Source of the DNA: Pseudorhodoferax aquiterrae
Lineage (GTDB): Bacteria > Pseudomonadota > Gammaproteobacteria > Burkholderiales > Burkholderiaceae_C
Direction: 5' to 3'
Length of the DNA stretch: 64,000 bases
NCBI RefSeq assembly: GCF_014652235.1
Contig: NZ_BMYK01000009.1
Coordinates: 62,001-126,000, forward strand
The position numbers and the translations under genes are program-made. Shown piece by piece: positions 16,102 to 26,076 of the stretch (the first letter of the stretch is position 1; each line of letters begins with the position of its first letter). The notes under the pieces were generated by a model. That model saw only the letters and a list, made by a program, of their open reading frames with translations. It had not been told where the DNA came from and did no database searches.

Positions 16102-17931
16102 ATGAAGCTCCGCCCCCTTGCCCTGCGCACGCTGGCCCCGGCCGCGCTGGCGCTGCTCACCGCCTGCGGCAGCACGCCGCTGCCGCCCTGGCCGGCCGAC
16201 CGCCCCACCACGCGCACCGCACCGGCCGTCGTCGACATGGGCCGCGCCGCTGCGCCAGCCGCTGCCGCCAGTGCGCCCATGCCGACGGGCCCGGCCCCTG
16301 CGGTCGTGGTCGAGGCCGTGCCGCCGCCCGGCGCGGCCAGTGCCGCCACGGCGCCCGAGGCGTCGCCCGCAGCACCTGCAGCCCCCTACGGTCCGGAGGT
16401 GGCCGCGCGCTTCCCCGACCCATCCACCGTCTACGACACGCCGGGCCTGACGCCTGGGCGCGAGCAGTTCAGCAGCAACAGCGAGATCTCCGGCTGGCTG
16501 CGCGACCTGGCGGCGGCCAGCGGGGGGCGCAGCCGCGTCGGCCTGCTGGGCCTGGGCGCCTCGCAGAGCGGCACGCCGCTCGAGGCCCTGGTGCTCACGC
16601 GCGCGGCGTCCACCGACCCGGCCGCGCTGCTGGCCAGCGGCAAACCCACGGTGCTGCTGGTCGGCCAGCAGCATGGCGACGAGCCGGCCCCGGCCGAAGC
16701 CCTGCTGGTGCTCGCGCGGGAACTCGCCCGGGGCCGGCTCGAGCCGCTGCTGGACCGCATCAACGTGGTGCTGGTGCCGCGCGCCAACCCCGACGGCGCG
16801 GCCGCCGGCAAGCGCGTGACGGCCGGCGGCATCGACATGAACCGCGACCACCTGCTGCTGCGCACGCCGGAGGCGCGCGCGCTGGCACGCCTGCAGCGCG
16901 ACTACCAGCCCGCCGTGACCGTGGACGCGCACGAGTACACCGTGGTCGGCCGCTTCCTCGAAAAGTACGGCGCGGTCCAGAAGTTCGACGCGCTGCTGCA
17001 GTACGCGACCACGGCGAACCTGTCCGAGTTCATGCCGCGCGCCTCGGAGGAATGGTTCCGCCGCCCGCTGGTGGCGGCGCTGAACCGCGAAGGCCTGTCC
17101 AGCGAGTGGTACTACACCACCTCGACCGACCCGAACGACCTGCGCATCTCCATGGGCGGCACCCAGCCCGACACCGGCCGCAACGTCTACGGCCTGCGCA
17201 ACTCGGTCAGCCTGCTGCTCGAGACGCGCGGCGTCGGCATCGGGCGGCTGCACATCCAGCGCCGCGTGCACACCCACGTGGTGGCCATGACCAGCGTGCT
17301 GCAGAGCGCCTCCCAGCGCGCCGAGGACCTCGGCAAGGTGCGTTCCTACATGGACCGGGAGGCGGCCGGCAACGCCTGCCGCGGCGAGATGGTGACGAGC
17401 GCCGGTCCCACGCTCCAGCGCCGCGCGCTCGTGATGCTGGACCCGGCCACGGGAGCCGACCGCCCGATCGAGGTGGACTGGAACTCCGCGCTCGAACTGC
17501 GTGCGCTCAAGACGCGTGGGCGCCCCTGCGGCTACTGGCTCGCGGCATCCGCCACGCAAGCCGTGGAGCGCCTGCAGCAGCTCGGCGTGCAGGTCATGCG
17601 CGTGGCGGAGCCGGGCGCCGTGCTCGGCGAGAGCTACCGCGAGACCGCGCGCACGAGCGGCGAGCGCAGCGACGTGCGCGGCAGCATCGCCGACGCCGCG
17701 CCCATCGTGCGGGTCGAGGTGGCGCTCGCGCGTGGCGTGCTCGACACGCCCATGGGCAGCTACTACGTGCCGCTGTCGCAGCCGCTGGCCAATCTGGTCG
17801 TGGCCGCGCTGGAGCCGGATACGCAGAACAGCTTCTTCGCCAACCGCGTGGTCGATGCGCTGCAGAGCCAGGCCCGCGTGGTCGGCGAACCCACGATGCG
17901 GCTGGAGCCGCTGCCGGCCGGCGCCTTCTGA
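16102..17931 (+). CDS. M14-family zinc carboxypeptidase-like lipoprotein
   Basis: A 609-residue predicted lipoprotein: signal MKLRPLALRTLAPAALALLTAC with Cys22, an Ala/Pro-rich linker to about residue 100, then a metallocarboxypeptidase domain. The zinc motif HGDE sits in VGQQHGDEPAPAEALL, the substrate loop is VPRANPDGAA followed by DMNRDHLLL, and the third ligand is in VTVDAHEY. M14 enzymes cut C-terminal residues from peptides or peptidoglycan stem peptides; here the enzyme would act in the periplasm or outer membrane. Starting at 16081 instead would add seven residues before the signal. The C-terminal 200 residues are probably a separate beta domain. Confidence 0.87.
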   Translation: MKLRPLALRTLAPAALALLTACGSTPLPPWPADRPTTRTAPAVVDMGRAAAPAAAASAPMPTGPAPAVVVEAVPPPGAASAATAPEASPAAPAAPYGPEVAARFPDPSTVYDTPGLTPGREQFSSNSEISGWLRDLAAASGGRSRVGLLGLGASQSGTPLEALVLTRAASTDPAALLASGKPTVLLVGQQHGDEPAPAEALLVLARELARGRLEPLLDRINVVLVPRANPDGAAAGKRVTAGGIDMNRDHLLLRTPEARALARLQRDYQPAVTVDAHEYTVVGRFLEKYGAVQKFDALLQYATTANLSEFMPRASEEWFRRPLVAALNREGLSSEWYYTTSTDPNDLRISMGGTQPDTGRNVYGLRNSVSLLLETRGVGIGRLHIQRRVHTHVVAMTSVLQSASQRAEDLGKVRSYMDREAAGNACRGEMVTSAGPTLQRRALVMLDPATGADRPIEVDWNSALELRALKTRGRPCGYWLAASATQAVERLQQLGVQVMRVAEPGAVLGESYRETARTSGERSDVRGSIADAAPIVRVEVALARGVLDTPMGSYYVPLSQPLANLVVAALEPDTQNSFFANRVVDALQSQARVVGEPTMRLEPLPAGAF

Positions 17932-17934
17932 GGC

Positions 17935-17969
17935 CGTCCTACAGCGCGCAGCCGCTGCGGCCGACAGCG
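17935..17969 (+). promoter_or_regulatory. Shared upstream element, copy B
   Basis: CGTCCTACAGC, 15 bases containing GCCGCT, then CCGACAGCG, ending 49 bases before the ATG at 18019. It repeats, in the same orientation and at nearly the same distance, the element upstream of the DUF883-like gene (6146-6179): 20 defined positions are identical. It lies just after the stop of the peptidase gene, so it probably marks the promoter of the next gene. Confidence 0.5.
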
Positions 17970-18018
17970 GCCGCGCCTGCGGTGCACTGCAATGCGGAGA
18001 ACACGACAAGGAGTTCCC

Positions 18019-18423
18019 ATGCAGCCCTTCGCACTCGACCCCGACATGCTGACGCTGGCGGGCGTCTTCTATCCCACCGGCTACGTGTTCGCGATGTTCC
18101 CGACCGAGCAGGATGCCCGCGGGGTTGGGGAAACCCTGGAAAGGGAAGGCCTGTCGGAAAAGCCCGTCATGCTGCTGTCGCCGCAGCAGATCCTGGAGAA
18201 GGTGGTGCGCACCGTGGGCAGCGCCGACATTCCCCTTCCGTCGGCCGGCACCGAGGCCGCCACGGTGCGCCAGTACGCCGCCCTTGCCGGCCAGGGCCAC
18301 TGGGCCGTGATGGTCCACGCGCCGGACGCCGACGACACCGAGGCCGTGATGCGCGTGGTGCGCCAGGCGCCGTTCTCGTTCGCCGAGAAGTACCGCCGGC
18401 TGGTCATCGAAGACCTGGCCTGA
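18019..18423 (+). CDS. Uncharacterised 134-residue cytoplasmic protein
   Basis: I do not recognise this family. The sequence opens MQPFALDPDMLTLAGVFYPTG and has a first half resembling an alpha/beta fold (FAMFPTEQDARGVGETLE, KPVMLLSPQQILEKVV) and a C-terminal HWAVMVHAPDADDTEAVMRVV segment, all soluble and without a signal peptide. The alternating DTEAV/helix pattern resembles proteins of the general-stress or heat-stable flavour-domain kind, but no catalytic residues stand out. A clear Shine-Dalgarno AAGGAG (18008-18013) fixes the start. The upstream shared element suggests co-regulation with the DUF883-like stress gene. Confidence 0.75.
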   Translation: MQPFALDPDMLTLAGVFYPTGYVFAMFPTEQDARGVGETLEREGLSEKPVMLLSPQQILEKVVRTVGSADIPLPSAGTEAATVRQYAALAGQGHWAVMVHAPDADDTEAVMRVVRQAPFSFAEKYRRLVIEDLA

Positions 18424-18429
18424 CGCGGT

Positions 18430-19092
18430 TCAGGGCGCCGGATCCGGCAGCGGCTTGGCCTTGCTGGGCTCGGCCGCATTGCGCCGCAGCACGCTGGCCT
18501 TGCGCTCCTCGGCCTCGCGCACACGGGCCGCGCGGCGGCGCGCTTCATCGTCCGCCTGCGCAGCCTTGTCCGCGCGTTGCGCCTCGGCCTCGGCATGGCG
18601 CTGCTGCTTGTGCTCCATGCGTTCCTGGTGCTCGCGGATCGCGGCCTCGTCCGGCACGCGCGGCGCGGGCGCGCCGGCCTGGGGCAGCTTGCCGCCGCCA
18701 GGCCGCGGTGCGGCGTTGGGCGCGCGGGGCTCCGCCACGGGGCGCTCGGCCTGGTCGGTGGCCTGCGCCCGGCTCTTCTCCTCCAGGCTGTCCAGGCGCT
18801 CGGCCGCGCGCCGCTGGCGTTCGCTGTCGTTGATCAGGATCTCCTGGCGGCGCAATGCGCCTAAGGCCTCGCGCTGCCAGGCCAGGTTGCGGTTCAAGCA
18901 GTCGTTCACCGCGAAACGCTGGTGGCAGGCGCGTTCCTCCTCGGCGAAGCGCGTGGCGATGGCGGCGCGCTCGCTGGCGATGCGCGCACGCTCCGCCGCC
19001 ACCTGCTCCGGTGCCATGGGCGTGGAACTCTGGCCGAAGGCGCTGCAGGCCACGAGCAGCACGGCGGCTGCGCACAGGCGGGCGTCTTTCAT
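18430..19092 (-). CDS. Secreted coiled-coil protein of unknown function
   Basis: A 220-residue protein with an N-terminal signal peptide (residues 1-20, ending SAFGQ), then long charged helices rich in Glu, Arg, Ala and Gln (AAERARIASERAAIATRFAEEERACHQ abbreviated), a Pro-rich break near 125-145 and another charged helix to the end. A pair of Cys (ACHQRFAVNDC) could form a disulfide. Such proteins are periplasmic coiled coils with unknown roles. Its ATG overlaps the zapE stop (ATGA), so it is the last gene of the sucA-sucB-lpdA-zapE run. Confidence 0.75.
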   Translation of the reverse strand: MKDARLCAAAVLLVACSAFGQSSTPMAPEQVAAERARIASERAAIATRFAEEERACHQRFAVNDCLNRNLAWQREALGALRRQEILINDSERQRRAAERLDSLEEKSRAQATDQAERPVAEPRAPNAAPRPGGGKLPQAGAPAPRVPDEAAIREHQERMEHKQQRHAEAEAQRADKAAQADDEARRRAARVREAEERKASVLRRNAAEPSKAKPLPDPAP

Positions 19093-20192
19093 GTGAGCCC
19101 CGTGTCCACGGTGCGGTGCTCCAGCGCGAGGAATTCGACCGATTGCATTTCGTTCAAGCGTGACACGGTCCGCGGAAACTCGTGCGCCAGAGGGCCTTCG
19201 GTATACAGCTCTTCGGGCGGCGTGGCGGCCGACATGATCAGCTTCACGCGGCGGTCGTACAGCACGTCCACGAGCCAAGTGAAGCGCCGCGCCTCGGAGG
19301 CCATGCGCACCGGCATGGCCGGCACGTCGGACAGCAGCAGGGTATGGAAGCGGCTGGCCAGTTCCAGGTAGTCGTTCTGCGAGCGCGGCCCGCCGCACAG
19401 CGTGCGGAAGTCGAACCAGACCACGCCACCGGCCTTGCGCCGTGCGCGCAGCTCGCGCGCCTCGATGTGCAGCAGCGGGTCTTCGTCCTTGTGGTCGGCC
19501 AGCCGGTTGAAGGCCTCGGTCATCTGCGCGTCGGCTTCGGGGCCGAGCGGCGTGTGGTAGAGCTTGACCTGCTCCATGGTGCGGCGCCGGTAGTCGGTGC
19601 CGTTGTCCACGTTGACCACCTCCATCTGCGCGTTGAGCAGCGCGATGGCGGGCAGGATGCGGTCGCGGTGCAGGCCGTCGGGGTACAGCCCGTCGGGAAT
19701 GAAGTTGGACGTAGTGACGAAGCCCACGTCGTTGTCGAACAGTGCCTGCAGCAGCCGGTGCAGGATCATCGCGTCGGTGATGTCGGCGACGTGGAATTCG
19801 TCGAAGCAGATCAGCTTGTAGCGCTTGGCGATGCGTCGGCCGAGCTCGTCCAGCGGGTTGACCGTGCCCTGCAGGTCCACCAGTTCGCGGTGCACCTCGC
19901 GCATGAATTCGTGGAAGTGCAGCCGCGTCTTGCGCTTGATCGGCACGGCATTGAAGAAGCAGTCCATCAGGAAGCTCTTGCCGCGCCCCACCCCGCCGTA
20001 CATGTAGACGCCCTTGGGAATGGGCAGGCGGTTGATCAGCTTCTTGAACGCGTTGGAGCGCTTGTCCTTGTAGGCCGCCCATTCGGCGGCACAACGCTCC
20101 AGCGCGGCGACCGCGCGCAGCTGCGCGGGGTCGCTCTGGTAACCGCGGGCGGCCAGCTCCGCGTCGTAGGCCGCCCGGACCGGTCCCGTCAT
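19089..20192 (-). CDS. zapE: Cell division protein ZapE (AFG1-like ATPase)
   Basis: A 367-residue AAA-like ATPase. ZapE associates with FtsZ at constriction and modulates Z-ring stability, mainly under low oxygen or high temperature in E. coli. Walker A is GGVGRGKS (66-73), Walker B is LICFDEFHVADITD near residue 135, and arginine-finger-like and C-terminal AFG1 motifs (TMEQVKLYHTPL; LVDVLYDRRVKL) are present. It begins three bases after the lpdA stop, so it is almost surely cotranscribed with the 2-oxoglutarate dehydrogenase genes, an arrangement common in Burkholderiales. Confidence 0.93.
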   Translation of the reverse strand: MTGPVRAAYDAELAARGYQSDPAQLRAVAALERCAAEWAAYKDKRSNAFKKLINRLPIPKGVYMYGGVGRGKSFLMDCFFNAVPIKRKTRLHFHEFMREVHRELVDLQGTVNPLDELGRRIAKRYKLICFDEFHVADITDAMILHRLLQALFDNDVGFVTTSNFIPDGLYPDGLHRDRILPAIALLNAQMEVVNVDNGTDYRRRTMEQVKLYHTPLGPEADAQMTEAFNRLADHKDEDPLLHIEARELRARRKAGGVVWFDFRTLCGGPRSQNDYLELASRFHTLLLSDVPAMPVRMASEARRFTWLVDVLYDRRVKLIMSAATPPEELYTEGPLAHEFPRTVSRLNEMQSVEFLALEHRTVDTGLT

Positions 20193-20195
20193 GCC

Positions 20196-21623
<1,428 letters not shown>

Positions 21624-21650
21624 GGTGAGAAATTCCTGAATTCAATGGCA

Positions 21651-21674
21651 CAACGCCCCGAGGGCGGGGCGTTG
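21651..21674. other. Stem-loop between sucB and lpdA
   Basis: A perfect nine-base-pair stem (CAACGCCCC pairing with GGGGCGTTG) and a six-base loop, in the 69-base spacer between sucB and lpdA. No T-run follows on the minus strand, so it is a weak terminator at best; it may protect mRNA ends or adjust lpdA expression relative to sucAB. Confidence 0.5.
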
Positions 21675-21692
21675 CGCGAGGCTTGGCTGCGA

Positions 21693-22964
21693 TCAGATGT
21701 CGAACAGCAGGCGCGACGGATCTTCCAGCGCTTCCTTCATGGCGACCAGGCCCAGCACGGCTTCGCGGCCGTCGATGATGCGGTGGTCGTAGCTCATGGC
21801 CAGGTAGTTCATCGGGCGGATCACGATCTGGCCGTTCTCCACCACCGCGCGGTCCTTGGTCGCGTGCACGCCCAGGATGGCCGACTGCGGCGGGTTGATG
21901 ATGGGAGTGGAGAGCATGGAGCCGAAGGTGCCGCCATTGGAGATGGAGAAGGTGCCGCCGGTCATCTCTTCGATGCCGAGCTTGCCTTCCTGGGCCTTCT
22001 TGCCGAACTCGGCGATCTTCTTCTCGATCGCGGCGAAGCTCATCTGGTCGGCGTTGCGCAGGATGGGCACGACCAGGCCACGCGGCGAACCGACGGCGAT
22101 GCCGATGTCGAAGTAGCCGTGGTAGACGATGTCGTTGCCATCGACCGAAGCGTTCAGCACGGGGAACTTCTTGAGCGCGTGCACGGCCGCCTTCACGAAG
22201 AAGCTCATGAAGCCGATCTTGACGCCATGCTCCTTGGTGAACTGGTCCTGGAACTTCTTGCGCATCTCCATGACCGGGGCCATGTTGACTTCGTTGAAGG
22301 TCGTCAGGATGGCGTTGGTGGACTGCGATTGCAGCAGACGCTCGGCCACGCGGGCGCGCAGGCGGCTCATGGGCACGCGCTGCTCGGGGCGGTCGCCCAG
22401 GTTCTGCGCCGCGGGGGCGGCGACCTGCGGCAGCACGCTCTTGGGCGCGCCGGTCGGGATCGCCACGGGTGCGGCGACGGCAGGCTTGGCACCGCCGGCC
22501 ACGGCACCCAGCACGTCGCCCTTGGTCACGCGGCCGTCCTTGCCCGTGCCGGCCACGTCGCCGGCGGACAGGTTGTTCTCGGCCAGCAGCTTGGCGGCGG
22601 CCGGCATGGCCACGTCGCCCTTGCTGCCGCCGGCGGCCGGAGCGGCCGCAGGAGCGCTCGCAGCGGCGGGGGCGGGAGCGGCGGCCGCAGCCGCCGGTGC
22701 GGGCGCAGCGGCGCCGGCCTTGCCTTCGGTGTCGATCTTCGCGATCAGCTGGTCGGCCACGACGGTGGCGCCGTCGCCTTGCACGATCTCGGCCAGCACG
22801 CCGGCGGCGGGTGCCGGCACTTCGAGCACGACCTTGTCGGTTTCGATCTCGATCAGGATCTCATCGGCTGCCACGGCCTCGCCGGCCTTCTTCTTCCACT
22901 GCAACATCGTGGCTTCTGCCACCGATTCCGACAGTTGCGGAACCTTCACTTCAACGATCGCCAT
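21693..22964 (-). CDS. sucB: Dihydrolipoyllysine succinyltransferase (E2 of OGDH)
   Basis: A 423-residue core enzyme of 2-oxoglutarate dehydrogenase that transfers succinyl groups from the lipoyl arm to CoA. The lipoyl domain (1-77) carries the modified Lys44 in [13 protein letters not shown] long Ala/Pro linker follows (about 78-115), then the E1/E3-binding domain ([20 protein letters not shown], about 120-155), a second linker, and the catalytic domain with the HRIIDG motif (His394, Asp398). The alanine-rich linker explains the long open frames on the opposite strand. It is 35 bases downstream of sucA. Confidence 0.96.
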   Translation of the reverse strand: MAIVEVKVPQLSESVAEATMLQWKKKAGEAVAADEILIEIETDKVVLEVPAPAAGVLAEIVQGDGATVVADQLIAKIDTEGKAGAAAPAPAAAAAAPAPAAASAPAAAPAAGGSKGDVAMPAAAKLLAENNLSAGDVAGTGKDGRVTKGDVLGAVAGGAKPAVAAPVAIPTGAPKSVLPQVAAPAAQNLGDRPEQRVPMSRLRARVAERLLQSQSTNAILTTFNEVNMAPVMEMRKKFQDQFTKEHGVKIGFMSFFVKAAVHALKKFPVLNASVDGNDIVYHGYFDIGIAVGSPRGLVVPILRNADQMSFAAIEKKIAEFGKKAQEGKLGIEEMTGGTFSISNGGTFGSMLSTPIINPPQSAILGVHATKDRAVVENGQIVIRPMNYLAMSYDHRIIDGREAVLGLVAMKEALEDPSRLLFDI

Positions 22965-22999
22965 TTTTCTGTTTCCGGTTTGTTCTGTTCAGACAAGGA

Positions 23000-25882
23000 T
23001 CACTTGGTCAGCACGAAGCCCTTGAGCTTGGCGAAGGCGGCATCGACCAGCGCCTTCTGTTGCTCCTGGTGCAGGTGGGCGTAGCCCACCGCGGGCGATG
23101 CGGAGGCTGCGCGGCCGGCGTAACCCAGCTTCTGGCCTTCGCTCATGTTCTCGTGGATGTAGTGCTGCACGAAGAACCAGGCGCCCTGGTTCTGCGGCTC
23201 GTCCTGGCACCACACCACGTCCACCAGGCTGGGGTACTTCTTGAGCTCGGCCCCGAAGGCCTTGTGCGGGAACGGGTAGAGCTGCTCGACGCGGATGATG
23301 GCCACGTCGTCGGCGCCCTTTTCCTCGCGCTTCTTGACCAGGTCGTAGTAGACCTTGCCCGAGCAGGCGATCACGCGCTTGACCTTGGCCGCGTTCTTGG
23401 CCACGGCGTCGCTCTGGTCCGGGATCACGGTCTGGAAGCCGCCCTTGGTGAACTCGGACAGCGGCGAGGTCGCGTCCTTGTTCCGCAGCAGCGACTTGGG
23501 CGTCATGATGATGAGCGGCTTGCGCAGATTGCGGATCTGCTGGCGACGCAGCACATGGAAGATCTGGCTGGCCGTGGTCGGCTGCACGATCTGCATGTTG
23601 GTGTCGGCCGCCAGCTGCATGAAGCGCTCCAGGCGGGCCGAACTGTGCTCGGGGCCCTGGCCTTCGTAGCCGTGCGGCAGCATCAGCGTGATGCCGTTGA
23701 CACGGCCCCACTTCACTTCGCCGGAGGCGATGAACTGGTCGATCACGACCTGCGCGCCGTTGGCGAAGTCGCCGAACTGCGCTTCCCAGATCACCAGGGT
23801 GTTCGGGTCGTTGGAAGCGTAGCCGTATTCGAAGCCCAGCACCGCCTCTTCGGACAGGATGGAGTCGATCACGACGAAGGGCGCCTGGCCGTCGGCCGCG
23901 TGGTGCAGCGGCGTGTAGGTGCCGGTGTCCCACTTCTCGCGGTTCTGGTCGTGGATCACGGCATGGCGGTGCGTGAACGTGCCGCGGCCGCAGTCCTCGC
24001 CCGACAGGCGCACCGGGTAGCCGCTGGCCACCAGCGAGGCGAAGGCCATGTGCTCGCCCATGCCCCAGTCTACGTTGATCTCGCCGCGGCCCATGGCGGC
24101 ACGGTCGGCATAGACCTTCTTGACCAGCTGGTGCGGCGTGATGCTGTCCGGGATGGTGGTGATGCGCTCGGCCAGGCGCTTCCACTCGGTCAGCGGAATG
24201 GCCGTGTCGGCGGCATCGGTCCAGCGCTTGTTCAGGAACGGTGCCCAGTCGACCGCGTACTTGCTCTTGAAGTTGCTGATCGTGATGTCTTCGGCGTGCT
24301 TGCCGGCGTCCATGGCGGCGCGGTAGGCCTTCACCATGTCGTCGCCCAGCGTGTCGCCCAGGCCTTGCGCGGCCAGCTTGTCTGCGTACAGCTTGCGCGT
24401 GCCGGGGTGGGCCGCGATCTTCTTGTACATCAGCGGCTGCGTCAGGCTGGGCGTGTCCTGCTCGTTGTGGCCCAGCTTGCGGAAGCAGACGATGTCGACG
24501 ACCACGTCCTTGTTGAACTCCTGGCGGTAGTCCAGTGCGAGCTGCGTGCACAGCACGACGGCTTCGGGGTCGTCGCCGTTCACGTGCAGCACGGGGGCCT
24601 CGACCATCTTGACCACGTCGGTGCAGTACAGCGTGGAGCGCGTGTCGCGCGGGTCGCTGGTCGTGAAGCCGATCTGGTTGTTGATGACGATGTGGACCGT
24701 ACCGCCGGTGTAGTAGCCGCGCGTCTGGGCCAGTGCCAGCGTTTCCATGATCACGCCCTGGCCGGCGAAGGCCGCGTCGCCGTGCACCAGCACGGGCAGC
24801 ACGGTGTCGCCTTCGGTGTCGCCGCGGCGGTCCAGGCGGGCCTTGACCGAGCCTTCGACCACCGGGTTCACGATCTCCAGGTGCGAGGGGTTGAAGGCCA
24901 GCGACAGGTGGACCGGGCCGCCAGGCGTGGACACGTCGCTCGAGAAGCCCTGGTGGTACTTCACGTCGCCGGCCGGCAGGTCTTCCGGCGCGGTGTGGTC
25001 GAACTCGGCGAACAGGTCGGCCGGGCGCTTGCCCAGGATGTTGACCAGCACGTTCAGGCGGCCGCGGTGGGCCATGCCGATCACGACCTCCTGCACACCG
25101 CGCTTGCCGGCTTCCTGCACGAGCTCGTCCATGGAGGCGATGAAGCTCTCGCCGCCTTCCAGAGAGAAGCGCTTCTGGCCCACGTACTTGGTGTGCAGGA
25201 AGCGCTCCAGGCCTTCGGCCGCCGTCAGGCGGTCCAGGATGTCCTTCTTCTTCTGCGCGTCGAAGTTGGGCTTGCTGCGGATGCTTTCCAGCCGCTGCTG
25301 CCACCAGCGCTTCTCGGTCTGGCTGGTGGTGTGCATGTACTCGGCGCCGATGGTGCCGCAGTAGGTTTCGCGCAGCGCGTTCGTCAGATCGCGCAGCGAC
25401 ATGGTCTCGCCGGGGAAGAACGTGTTGCTGGTGTTGAACACGAGCTGCTGGTCGGCGTCGGAGAAGCCGTAGAACGACAGTTCCAGCTCGGGGATGTCGT
25501 CGCGCACGTCGCGCTTCAAGGGGTCCAGATCGGCCCAGCGGGCGCCCACGTTGCGGTAGGCGGCGATCAGCTGCTGCACGGCCGTGCGCTTGCGGCCCAT
25601 CTCGGAGTCGGCACCGCTGGCCACGACGACCTGGGTCTGGCCCTGCTTGGCACGCTCGGCGAAGGCGTTGACGACCGGCAGGTGCGGCACGTCGCGCATG
25701 TTGGAGCCATCGACGGCCGGCACGTGCTGCAGCGCGTCGAAGTATTCGCGCCAGTTGTCGGGCACGCTGCCGGGGTTGGCGAGGTAGTTCTCGTAGAGCT
25801 CTTCGACGTAGGGCGCGTTGCCCCCGAAGAGATAGGTGTTGTTCAGGTACGCCGTGTAGATCGACGGTGGCGTTGCACTCAT
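23000..25882 (-). CDS. sucA: 2-oxoglutarate dehydrogenase E1 component
   Basis: A 960-residue thiamine-diphosphate decarboxylase that opens the TCA-cycle step 2-oxoglutarate to succinyl-CoA. The N-terminal OGDH motif LFGGNAPYVEELYENYLANP, the GMAHRGRLNVLVNI stretch, the ThDP/Mg site GDAAFAGQGV with INNQIGFTT, and the C-terminal transketolase region (FEYGYASNDPNTLVIWEAQFGDFANGAQ shortened) are all present. It is first in sucA-sucB-lpdA-zapE. A stem-loop (25896-25912) sits directly beside the Shine-Dalgarno GGAGG, so its translation may respond to RNA structure. Confidence 0.97.
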   Translation of the reverse strand: MSATPPSIYTAYLNNTYLFGGNAPYVEELYENYLANPGSVPDNWREYFDALQHVPAVDGSNMRDVPHLPVVNAFAERAKQGQTQVVVASGADSEMGRKRTAVQQLIAAYRNVGARWADLDPLKRDVRDDIPELELSFYGFSDADQQLVFNTSNTFFPGETMSLRDLTNALRETYCGTIGAEYMHTTSQTEKRWWQQRLESIRSKPNFDAQKKKDILDRLTAAEGLERFLHTKYVGQKRFSLEGGESFIASMDELVQEAGKRGVQEVVIGMAHRGRLNVLVNILGKRPADLFAEFDHTAPEDLPAGDVKYHQGFSSDVSTPGGPVHLSLAFNPSHLEIVNPVVEGSVKARLDRRGDTEGDTVLPVLVHGDAAFAGQGVIMETLALAQTRGYYTGGTVHIVINNQIGFTTSDPRDTRSTLYCTDVVKMVEAPVLHVNGDDPEAVVLCTQLALDYRQEFNKDVVVDIVCFRKLGHNEQDTPSLTQPLMYKKIAAHPGTRKLYADKLAAQGLGDTLGDDMVKAYRAAMDAGKHAEDITISNFKSKYAVDWAPFLNKRWTDAADTAIPLTEWKRLAERITTIPDSITPHQLVKKVYADRAAMGRGEINVDWGMGEHMAFASLVASGYPVRLSGEDCGRGTFTHRHAVIHDQNREKWDTGTYTPLHHAADGQAPFVVIDSILSEEAVLGFEYGYASNDPNTLVIWEAQFGDFANGAQVVIDQFIASGEVKWGRVNGITLMLPHGYEGQGPEHSSARLERFMQLAADTNMQIVQPTTASQIFHVLRRQQIRNLRKPLIIMTPKSLLRNKDATSPLSEFTKGGFQTVIPDQSDAVAKNAAKVKRVIACSGKVYYDLVKKREEKGADDVAIIRVEQLYPFPHKAFGAELKKYPSLVDVVWCQDEPQNQGAWFFVQHYIHENMSEGQKLGYAGRAASASPAVGYAHLHQEQQKALVDAAFAKLKGFVLTK

Positions 25883-25895
25883 TGCGCTGACCTCC

Positions 25896-25912
25896 GTTCC
25901 CCTTGGGGGAAC
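25896..25912 (-). promoter_or_regulatory. Hairpin adjoining the sucA ribosome binding site
   Basis: On the minus strand GTTCCCC-CAA-GGGGAAC, a perfect seven-base-pair hairpin, is followed immediately by GGAGG (25891-25895) and then the sucA ATG. Stacking directly on the Shine-Dalgarno, it could tune sucA translation or stabilise the 5' end. About 90 bases further upstream a GATAAT hexamer (near 26003) may be the -10 of the promoter. The rest of the 194-base gap to prpE shows nothing clear. Confidence 0.5.
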
Positions 25913-26076
25913 ATTAGCTGGTTTGCATGACCTTCCGCGACACGGCTGAACCGGTTGGCGGATGCGACTGTGGCTGGGAAGGGCCTAAGTTCGGCCGGCG
26001 ATTATCACACCATCCGCGCGGGGGCGTGTGGAACGCGGCGGGCTGTTGCGCCGATCTCACGCCCGCGGCGCGCGCT

